From: an uncultured Faecalibacterium sp.
GTDB taxonomy: Bacteria; Bacillota; Clostridia; Oscillospirales; Ruminococcaceae
DNA: 5,498 bases
Reading direction: 5' to 3'
Assembly (NCBI GenBank): GCA_934525325.1
Contig: CAKSZE010000079.1
Span: 1 to 5,498 of the forward strand
How positions within the stretch are numbered: the stretch's first letter is position 1; each line of letters begins with the position of its first letter. A program made the position numbers and the translations under genes. The notes beneath the pieces are model-generated. The model did not search any database. It was not told where the DNA came from and worked only from the letters and a program-made list of their open reading frames with translations. Shown one piece after another: positions 1 through 4,188 of this stretch.

Positions 1-918
1 GGCATCATGGAGCAGGTGGAGCGCACCGGCGTGCACTCCGGCGACTCCATCTGTGTCTACCCGGCACAGCACCTGACGCAGGACGAGATCGACACCATGG
101 TGGACTACACCGGCCGCTTTGCCCGCGAGCTGCACGTCACCGGTCTGGTCAACGTGCAGTACGCCGTCTCCCATGGCCGTGTGTACGTCATCGAGGTGAA
201 CCCCCGCTCCTCCCGTACCGTGCCGTATATCTCCAAGGTCACCGGTGTGCCCATGGTGGATCTGGCCGTGCGCTGCTGCTTGGGCGAGAAGCTGGCAGAT
301 ATGGGCTACGGCACCGGTCTGCACCCCAACGCCCCCTATGTGGCGGTCAAGGTGCCCGTGTTCAGCTTTGAAAAGCTGCACGCCGTGGATACCCAGTTCG
401 GCCCCGAGATGAAGTCCACCGGCGAGGTGCTGGGCATTGCGCCCAACTACCACGATGCCCTGCTCAAGGGTCTGATCGGTGCAGGCTATACCTTTAAGAC
501 CCCCGGCCCGGGCAGCTGCTGCATCTTCACCGTGAAGGACAGCGACAAGCCTGAGTTCGTGGATATTGCATGGAAGCTGAAGGATATGGGCTATAAGCTC
601 TACGGTACCTCCGGCACCTGTGCATGGCTCAACAAGCACATGGTCCCCTGCAACGAGGTGCGCAACATCTCCGGCGAAGCTCCCAACATCGTGGACCTGC
701 TGCAGAGCGGTCTGGTGGACTATGTGTTCTCCACCAGCGCCAAGGGTCGTGACCCCCGGCGCGATTCCGTCCGCCTGCGCCGCAAGGCCGTGGAGCTGAG
801 CATCCCCTGCATCACCGCAGTGGATACCGCCGCTTCTCTGGTGGACTGCCTGCGCAGTGAACACAGCTTGGCTAACATCCCGCTGGTGGATATTGCCACC
901 CTGTACCGCGGAAAATAA
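1..918 (+). CDS. carB: Carbamoyl-phosphate synthase large subunit, C-terminal part (5' end outside window)
   Basis: This subunit makes carbamoyl phosphate from ammonia (delivered by the small subunit from glutamine), bicarbonate and two ATP, feeding pyrimidine and arginine synthesis in the cytoplasm. The reading frame is open from base 1, so the gene is cut by the window edge. About 305 residues of a protein usually near 1,070 residues are visible. Numbering from the Met at base 7, residues 1-80 are the end of the second ATP-grasp domain: GVHSGDS (8-14), Q51, and the metal-binding E63 and N65 in EVNPRSSRTVP. Residues 131-142 (FGPEMKSTGEVL) are a strongly conserved CarB block. Residues from about 173 to 285 form the MGS-like allosteric domain, with GTSGT at 200-204 and the basic stretch RRDSVRLRRKA at 251-261. 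The stop TAA is at 916-918. The upstream partner carA cannot be seen. No defect is visible in this portion. Confidence 0.97.
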   Translation, partial: GIMEQVERTGVHSGDSICVYPAQHLTQDEIDTMVDYTGRFARELHVTGLVNVQYAVSHGRVYVIEVNPRSSRTVPYISKVTGVPMVDLAVRCCLGEKLADMGYGTGLHPNAPYVAVKVPVFSFEKLHAVDTQFGPEMKSTGEVLGIAPNYHDALLKGLIGAGYTFKTPGPGSCCIFTVKDSDKPEFVDIAWKLKDMGYKLYGTSGTCAWLNKHMVPCNEVRNISGEAPNIVDLLQSGLVDYVFSTSAKGRDPRRDSVRLRRKAVELSIPCITAVDTAASLVDCLRSEHSLANIPLVDIATLYRGK

Positions 919-947
919 GCCGTAACACCCGCATAAAACAGCTCTTT

Positions 948-980
948 ACAGCGCCTGCCGAAACGGTGGGCGCTGTATTT
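948..980 (+). terminator. Probable intrinsic terminator of carB
   Basis: The hairpin spans 948-976. ACAGCGCC pairs with GGCGCTGT (8 bp), continues through two tandem G-T wobbles (TG against TG), and closes with CCG-AAA-CGG, giving a 13-bp stem. The following tract is weak (ATTTGTG), so termination may be incomplete. It sits 29 bases after the carB stop. Confidence 0.65.
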
Positions 981-1007
981 GTGCGGAGTGCACGGAACTG
1001 AATGTGG

Positions 1008-1057
1008 TTCGTGCGCAATAAGCTACATTTCGTGCGCAATCCATCGAAAACAGTGCG
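1008..1057 (+). repeat. Direct repeats with a 21-bp period upstream of the HU-type gene
   Basis: TTCGTGCGCAAT occurs exactly at 1008-1019 and again at 1029-1040. The core GTGCG recurs at 1011, 1032 and 1053, so three copies lie exactly 21 bp apart, which is two DNA helical turns. A fourth, looser copy (GTGCAC) is at 988. The array runs through the -35 region of the promoter that follows. Three same-face copies suggest a protein binding array, but the binder is unknown. Confidence 0.6.
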
Positions 1058-1073
1058 AGAAATATGTTATACT
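1044..1073 (+). promoter_or_regulatory. Extended -10 promoter for the HU-type gene
   Basis: The -10 box is TATACT at 1068-1073, preceded by TG at 1065-1066, which makes it an extended -10 promoter. The best -35 is a weak TCGAAA at 1044-1049 (4 of 6 matches) with an 18-bp spacer. Transcription should start near 1080, leaving a leader of about 54 bases. The weak -35 overlaps the 21-bp-period repeat array, which fits control by a bound protein. Confidence 0.65.
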
Positions 1074-1080
1074 CAACAAC

Positions 1081-1110
1081 GCAAAATTTGCCAAAAGACG
1101 TTACTTTTGG
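1081..1110 (+). promoter_or_regulatory. Palindrome and hairpin in the leader of the HU-type gene
   Basis: At the predicted transcript start lies the near-palindrome GCAAA-A-TTTGC (1081-1091). It abuts a perfect 7-bp hairpin, CCAAAAG (1091-1097), loop ACGTTA, CTTTTGG (1104-1110), which ends 7 bases before the AGGAGG ribosome binding site at 1118-1123. It could stabilise the 5' end, tune translation, or act as a DNA operator. The sequence does not decide which. Confidence 0.5.
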
Positions 1111-1133
1111 ACATTCCAGGAGGATATCGATAC

Positions 1134-1436
1134 ATGACCCGTTCCCAGATGATCGAAACCGTGGCACGCAAGACCGGCTTTACCGAAGCTCAGGTCGAGA
1201 CCACGATGGATGCAATGTTTGACCAGATCGCGGACTGCCTGCGTGCTGACGAAAAGGTGACCATCGCCGGCTTTGGCCGCTTTGAGATGCGCCCCCGCAA
1301 GCCGAAGGCTTACACCAACCCCAAGACCAAGGTCTCCAGCCAGCTGGAGTCCACCTCCATCCCCGGCTTCAAGGCCAGCGGCCGCTTCAAGCAGAAGCTG
1401 GAGACCGGCAAGAAGAGCGTGGAAGAGACCGCCTGA
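1134..1436 (+). CDS. hup: HU family DNA-binding protein
   Basis: This is a small nucleoid-associated protein of the HU/IHF family. Such proteins form dimers that bend DNA by wrapping it with two beta-ribbon arms and inserting a proline. It is 100 residues long, against about 90 for typical HU. The N-terminal helices fit the dimer core, GFGRF at 46-50 is the family hallmark, TNPKT at 61-65 holds the probable intercalating P63, and PGFKASGRFK at 77-86 matches the C-terminal helix entry. The arm is divergent: the usual RNP.TGE motif is replaced by a TNPKTK stretch rich in Ser and Thr, so DNA preference may differ from housekeeping HU. I chose the ATG at 1134 because AGGAGG lies at 1118-1123, 10 bases upstream; the in-frame ATG at 1002 lies upstream of the promoter. 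The gene stands alone with its own promoter and terminator. An IHF-like or specialised HU paralogue is the main alternative. Confidence 0.92.
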   Translation: MTRSQMIETVARKTGFTEAQVETTMDAMFDQIADCLRADEKVTIAGFGRFEMRPRKPKAYTNPKTKVSSQLESTSIPGFKASGRFKQKLETGKKSVEETA

Positions 1437-1447
1437 TCCGCACACTG

Positions 1448-1483
1448 AGAACCGTACCCGTGACCCCGGGTGCGGTTCTTTTT
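1448..1483 (+). terminator. Intrinsic terminator of the HU-type gene
   Basis: The stem AGAACCGTACCC pairs with GGGTGCGGTTCT (one T-G wobble) around an 8-base loop, followed directly by a T-run ending at 1483. It lies 11 bases after the stop codon. Next to it, CTTGC-GT-GCAAG (1485-1496) forms a small separate palindrome. Confidence 0.88.
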
Positions 1484-1499
1484 GCTTGCGTGCAAGAGA

Positions 1500-1545
1500 A
1501 CGATTTGGAATGCCCTCCGCGTTGCTCTGGGCATAATCAGCGGAA
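1500..1545 (+). repeat. Left inverted arm of the 333-bp element
   Basis: Of its 46 bases, 41 pair with the right arm at 1786-1832 in blocks of 21, 11 and 9 bp. A 3-against-4 base internal loop and a 2-against-2 mismatch separate the blocks. Further inward both arms are AT-rich and only loosely complementary. Confidence 0.85.
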
Positions 1546-1559
1546 TTTTATTATAATTT

Positions 1560-1595
1560 GCGATTCGGGAAAATCTGCGGATTTTCCCGAATCGC
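1560..1595. repeat. Perfect 16-bp hairpin, loop TGCG (left half of element)
   Basis: GCGATTCGGGAAAATC (1560-1575) pairs without mismatch with 1580-1595 around the loop TGCG. CTTTTC follows, so a transcript could also terminate weakly here. Confidence 0.85.
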
Positions 1596-1616
1596 CTTTT
1601 CACGGGGAGGGCCGTA

Positions 1617-1661
1617 AAGGTAATCGGCATTTGCTTTTTGTCCCACTGAAAAAATGACCTT
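1617..1661. repeat. Imperfect AT-rich hairpin within the element
   Basis: AAGGT (1617-1621) pairs with ACCTT (1657-1661), CATTT (1629-1633) pairs with AAATG (1652-1656), and TTT then pairs with AAA further inward, with asymmetric loops. An alternative pairing uses GGGAGGG (1605-1611) with CCTTCCC (1658-1664), so this region could switch between folds. Confidence 0.5.
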
Positions 1662-1664
1662 CCC

Positions 1665-1697
1665 GCAGTGCCGCGCTTCCGCAGGAAGCGGCACTGC
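1665..1697. repeat. 14-bp hairpin with one bulge, loop GCA (centre of element)
   Basis: GCAGTGCC (1665-1672) pairs with GGCACTGC (1690-1697). After a 2-base bulge (GC), GCTTCC (1675-1680) pairs with GGAAGC (1684-1689) around the loop GCA. Confidence 0.8.
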
Positions 1698-1733
1698 AAT
1701 ACCGTTTCCCGTCACGACCCCTGCTGTGAAGAT

Positions 1734-1769
1734 GGAATATCGGAACGCCCGCAGGCGTTCCGATATTCC
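1734..1769. repeat. Perfect 16-bp hairpin, loop CGCA (right half of element)
   Basis: GGAATATCGGAACGCC (1734-1749) pairs without mismatch with 1754-1769 around the loop CGCA. This loop is the reverse complement of the TGCG loop in the left hairpin. Confidence 0.85.
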
Positions 1770-1785
1770 GAAATTTAAAATCATT

Positions 1786-1832
1786 TTCCGCTGAAAATGC
1801 CCAGAGCGCAAGCGGAGGGCATTCCAAATCGT
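1786..1832 (-). repeat. Right inverted arm of the 333-bp element
   Basis: Reverse-complement partner of the arm at 1500-1545. The outermost 21 bases (1812-1832) are a perfect match. It ends 41 bp before the -35 box of the helicase promoter. Confidence 0.85.
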
Positions 1833-1873
1833 CCTGCCCTGCGTGCGGCGCATGGCATCTTTTTGTTTCTCTG

Positions 1874-1902
1874 CTGACAAGCGCGGCATTTCATGCTATA
1901 CT
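1874..1902 (+). promoter_or_regulatory. Sigma-A type promoter of the DEAD-box helicase gene
   Basis: The -35 box CTGACA (1874-1879, 5 of 6 matches), a 17-bp spacer and the -10 box TATACT (1897-1902) preceded by TG at 1894-1895 make a strong extended promoter. Transcription should start near 1909. The leader of about 37 bases is too short for a cold-shock-type structured leader. Confidence 0.82.
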
Positions 1903-1945
1903 TGTTGCAACGAGAAAAAACGCCACAAAGAACGGAGTTGTCCAA

Positions 1946-3133
1946 ATGCTTTACAGCGAGTTGCAGTGCAGCGAAGCCATCCACAAGGCTGTGGAACGCA
2001 TGGGCTTTGCCGAAATGACCGAAATTCAGGAAAAGACCATCCCCCTCATGCTGGCAGGGCATGATGTCATTGCCAAGGCACCCACCGGCACCGGTAAGAC
2101 CTGTGCCTTTGGCATCCCGGTGGTGGAGCATATCCAGCCGGAAAATAAATACCCGCAGGCCGTCATCATGGCACCCACCCGGGAGCTTGCTCAGCAGATC
2201 GCCGAGGAGCTGACCAACCTTACCTACTTTATGCCCGAGGTGCAGGTGGCCTGCGTGTACGGCGGCGCCAATATGGAAAAGCAGGCAAAGCGTCTGGCGG
2301 AGGGCTGCCAGATCGTGGTAGCCACGCCGGGACGGCTGATGGATCACTACAAGCACCACAGCATCGATATCTCCCATGTGACCCAGATCGTGCTGGACGA
2401 AGCCGACGAGATGCTGAACATGGGCTTTTATAAGGATGTGCGCCACATCATCGAGATGATGAAGGCGCGCAAGGCGCTGTCCATGTTCTCTGCCACCATC
2501 AGCCGCGAGGTGATGGATATCGGCTGGCTGTACCAGCACAACGCCGAGGAGATCACCGTGCAGCCCCGGGAGGAGAGCCAGCCCAAGATCACCCAGTATA
2601 TGCTGGAGACCTCCGGCCGCAACAAGCTGTCGGATCTGGCACAGATCATCATCGGCGAGGGCTACAAGCGGGTGATGGTGTTCTGCGATACCAAGTTCAA
2701 CACCGCCACGCTGGCAAACCAGCTGGCACGGCTGGGCTTCTCGGTGGACTGCCTGCACGGCGACCTCTCCCAGAAGGAGCGCAACCAGATCATGCAGGCC
2801 TTCCGGGATGGCAAGCTGGCCATTCTGGTGGCTACGGACGTGGCCGCCCGCGGCATTGACGTCTCGGACGTGGATGCTGTCATCAACTACGATGTGCCCA
2901 GCGAGAACGAGCACTACACCCACCGCATCGGTCGCACCGGACGCGCGAAAAAAGAGGGCGTGAGCTACCTGTTCTATGTGCCGGAGGAGAAAAAGCGTGT
3001 GCAGGAGCTGCTGCGCCTGACCCGCAACACCGACCTGTGCACCCCGGTGCACTTCGACTTCAACCACGAGCATATCGTGGTGGAGAAAAAGCAGGACAAC
3101 GCCGACCGTTTCCAGATCAAGTGCTATTTTTAA
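1946..3133 (+). CDS. DEAD-box ATP-dependent RNA helicase, minimal core form
   Basis: This cytoplasmic enzyme unwinds short RNA duplexes or remodels RNA-protein complexes using ATP. Likely roles are ribosome assembly, RNA decay or cold adaptation, as for the DeaD/CshA/RhlE families. All core motifs are intact: Q motif (F21 to Q28), Walker A APTGTGKT (45-52), Ia PTRELA (77-82), GG (106-107), Ib TPGR (127-130), II DEAD (151-154), III SAT (182-184), IV VMVFCDT (243-249), V ATDVAARGID (296-305) and VI HRIGRTGR (326-333). Only about 60 residues follow motif VI, and they lack the basic, Gly-rich or DbpA-type RNA-binding tail common in bacterial members, so target choice probably depends on partners. 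The ATG at 1946 fits GGAG at 1934-1937 (8-base spacing) and a normal domain start. The gene is monocistronic. The exact subfamily cannot be assigned from sequence alone. Confidence 0.96.
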   Translation: MLYSELQCSEAIHKAVERMGFAEMTEIQEKTIPLMLAGHDVIAKAPTGTGKTCAFGIPVVEHIQPENKYPQAVIMAPTRELAQQIAEELTNLTYFMPEVQVACVYGGANMEKQAKRLAEGCQIVVATPGRLMDHYKHHSIDISHVTQIVLDEADEMLNMGFYKDVRHIIEMMKARKALSMFSATISREVMDIGWLYQHNAEEITVQPREESQPKITQYMLETSGRNKLSDLAQIIIGEGYKRVMVFCDTKFNTATLANQLARLGFSVDCLHGDLSQKERNQIMQAFRDGKLAILVATDVAARGIDVSDVDAVINYDVPSENEHYTHRIGRTGRAKKEGVSYLFYVPEEKKRVQELLRLTRNTDLCTPVHFDFNHEHIVVEKKQDNADRFQIKCYF

Positions 3134-3139
3134 AGGAAG

Positions 3140-3174
3140 GAGCTGCTGTACGACCTTGTGCGGCAGCTCTTTTT
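3140..3174 (+). terminator. Intrinsic terminator of the helicase gene
   Basis: GAGCTGCTGTAC pairs with GTGCGGCAGCTC (12 bp with two T-G wobbles) around the loop GACCTT, followed by TTTTT at 3170-3174. It begins only 6 bases after the stop codon. Confidence 0.9.
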
Positions 3175-3184
3175 GCAAAAAGGC

Positions 3185-3215
3185 TTGACCTTCCCCTTTG
3201 TGGAAGGTGTAAAAT
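3185..3215 (+). promoter_or_regulatory. MerR-type promoter and operator for the regulator-ybjQ-CPBP operon
   Basis: The -35 box TTGACC (3185-3190) and the -10 box TAAAAT (3210-3215) are separated by 19 bp, the over-long spacer typical of promoters activated by MerR proteins, which untwist the DNA. Between them lies a perfect dyad, ACCTTCC (3188-3194), 7 bases, GGAAGGT (3202-3208). From memory, the layout and arms closely match CueR-type operators. Transcription should start near 3222. The first gene encodes the MerR protein, so autoregulation is very likely. Confidence 0.88.
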
Positions 3216-3230
3216 ACTCCCGTAAGGAGG

Positions 3231-3242
3231 GGGTCGTGACCC
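3231..3242 (+). promoter_or_regulatory. Palindrome between ribosome binding site and start codon of the MerR gene
   Basis: GGGTC-GT-GACCC fills the gap between AGGAGG (3225-3230) and the ATG at 3243. The linear spacing of 12 bases is long. Folding this small hairpin (GGGT-CGTG-ACCC in RNA) would bring the two sites closer or partly mask them. Confidence 0.4.
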
Positions 3243-3896
3243 ATGAAGATCAACGAAGTGGAAGCCGCCGTCGGCGTGACCAAAAAGAACATCCGCTTTT
3301 ACGAGGAAGAGGGGCTCATCAGCCCCAGCCGGGAGCCGGGCAACGGCTACCGCAGCTACTCGCAGGCGGATGTGGAGCGCTTGCGCCGCATCAAGCTGCT
3401 GCGCAAGCTGGACGTGCCGCTGGCAGAGATCCGGGAGATGCTGGAGGGGCAGCGCACGCTGGCTGAGGGCATGAGCCAGCAGCTGGAACGTCTGCGCAGC
3501 CGCCGCGCCGACTTGGAAGAAGCAATCGGTTTCTGCACGCTGCTGCAACAGGAGAACGGCCCTCTGGAACAACTGGATGTGGAGCAGACGCTGGCGCGCC
3601 TGACCGCACGGGAAGAACAGGGAGTGACTTTTGTGAACATTGAACGGACCGACCAAAAGACCCGCCGCATCCGGGGCGCCTGCATCGGTGCCGCCCTTTT
3701 TGTGACCATGATGGCTTTTGTAATGGCTATCATGGGCTGGGCAATCTACACCGACCCGCAGGATGCCCCGCCGCTGCCGCTGCTGGTGGTGATGTTCGGC
3801 ATCCCGGCGGGCTGCATCGTGGGCACCCTGAAGGTGCTGCTGGATCGGATCGAAGAGATCGGAAAGGGAGAAGAAGATGCTTATCGTAACTATTAA
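3243..3896 (+). CDS. MerR-family transcriptional regulator with two C-terminal transmembrane helices
   Basis: The N-terminus is a clear MerR winged helix: residues 1-70 include the helix-turn-helix (MKINEVEAAVGVTKKNIRFY), the wing (GLISPSR..GNGYRSYS) and the second helix pair (VERLRRIKLLRKLDVPLAEIREMLEG). Residues 72-105 are a probable dimerising coiled coil. Instead of a metal- or drug-binding domain, residues about 145-169 and 177-200 form two hydrophobic helices joined by a short loop (TDPQDAPP), with a charged tail to residue 217. The protein is predicted to be membrane-anchored with its DNA-binding end in the cytoplasm. Cysteines occur only at 98, 147 and 191, so no CueR-like metal-binding pair is evident. 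The start has AGGAGG 12 bases upstream. It heads an operon, overlapping the next gene by 20 bases, and its promoter carries a MerR operator. It probably senses a membrane-associated signal. The inducer is unknown. Confidence 0.93.
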   Translation: MKINEVEAAVGVTKKNIRFYEEEGLISPSREPGNGYRSYSQADVERLRRIKLLRKLDVPLAEIREMLEGQRTLAEGMSQQLERLRSRRADLEEAIGFCTLLQQENGPLEQLDVEQTLARLTAREEQGVTFVNIERTDQKTRRIRGACIGAALFVTMMAFVMAIMGWAIYTDPQDAPPLPLLVVMFGIPAGCIVGTLKVLLDRIEEIGKGEEDAYRNY

Positions 3897-4188
3897 CGAG
3901 ATCCCGGGCAAAAAGCTGGAGGCGCTGGGCGTGGTGCGGGGTAGCACGGTGCAGAGCCGCAACCTTGGCCACGACATGATGGCCGGTTTCCGCACCCTTG
4001 TGGGCGGCGAGGTGACCGACTACGCCGATATGCTCACCGAAGCGCGGCAGATCGCCACCGGACGCATGGTCAAGGACGCCGAAGGGCTTGGCGCAGATGC
4101 CATTGTGGGGATGCGGTACGCCTCTGCCAGCGTCATGCAGGGCGCGGCAGAGGTCATTGCTTACGGAACGGCGGTGAGATTCATATGA
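3877..4188 (+). CDS. YbjQ/UPF0145 family protein (putative heavy-metal-binding domain)
   Basis: A 103-residue protein covering the whole UPF0145 (DUF74) family, whose E. coli member YbjQ has about the same length. The family is annotated as heavy-metal-binding by structure, but no biochemical role is firmly established; members are thought to form pentamers. Visible family features are a beta-rich start (MLIVTINEIPGKK), GVVRGSTVQSRNLGHDMMAGFRTLVGG-type central sequence with G35-like glycines, the helix EARQIATGRMVKDAEGLGAD, and the closing strand VIAYGTAVRF. There is no signal peptide or membrane segment, so it is cytoplasmic. The start ATG lies inside the 3' end of the regulator gene, with GGGAG at 3866-3870, and its stop overlaps the next start. 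Translational coupling and context tie its job to the membrane regulator and protease homologue beside it. Confidence 0.93.
   Translation: MLIVTINEIPGKKLEALGVVRGSTVQSRNLGHDMMAGFRTLVGGEVTDYADMLTEARQIATGRMVKDAEGLGADAIVGMRYASASVMQGAAEVIAYGTAVRFI

Larger units (their letters stand above)
1500..1832. repeat. 333-bp inverted-repeat-bounded, multi-hairpin intergenic element (MITE-like repeat or structured RNA)
   Basis: The ends are a perfect 21-bp inverted repeat (1500-1520 against 1812-1832), starting ACGATTTGGAATGCCC on the left. The arms keep matching inward: 1524-1534 with 1797-1807 (11 bp, GCTCTGGGCAT) and 1537-1545 with 1786-1794 (9 bp, TCAGCGGAA), with small internal loops between. Inside lie four hairpins: two perfect 16-bp stems at 1560-1595 and 1734-1769, placed 60 and 63 bp from the two ends, plus 1617-1661 and 1665-1697. 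A further pairing, TTCAC-GGGG (1599-1607) with CCCC-tgct-GTGAA (1718-1730), can enclose the middle. No credible gene is present: short open frames here lack ribosome binding sites and family motifs. No transposase and no clear target-site duplication are visible. It fills the gap between the HU terminator and the helicase promoter without disturbing either. A MITE-like repeat is my first guess, a large structured RNA the second. Confidence 0.75.

Noticed and set aside
1008..1057. CRISPR-like array
   Set aside because: Only a 5-12 bp motif repeats, with 9-16 bp between copies; repeat and spacer sizes are far too small and no cas genes are near.
1002..1133. Upstream ATG at 1002 as the HU-type start
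   Set aside because: The extra 44 codons would lie across the promoter repeats and leader hairpin, do not resemble HU, and the AGGAGG at 1118-1123 clearly serves the ATG at 1134.
1460..1657. Small plus-strand frame of 65 codons running into the 333-bp element
   Set aside because: It begins inside the HU terminator, has no ribosome binding site, and overlaps perfect inverted-repeat structure that explains the sequence better.
1490..1842. Target-site duplication around the 333-bp element
   Set aside because: The bases outside the arms (AGAG on the left, CCTG on the right) do not match, so insertion by transposition is not directly shown.
1781..3292. Long open reading frame on the minus strand (503 codons)
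   Set aside because: It lies antisense to the DEAD-box helicase, whose motifs are all intact. The translation is His/Leu/Val-rich with no family motif, an artefact of codon bias in GC-rich genes.
3117..3995. Minus-strand open frame of 292 codons, and similar ones at 3730-4245 and 4161-4763
   Set aside because: They are shadows of the MerR, YbjQ and CPBP genes with low-complexity His/Gln/Arg-rich translations and no ribosome binding sites.
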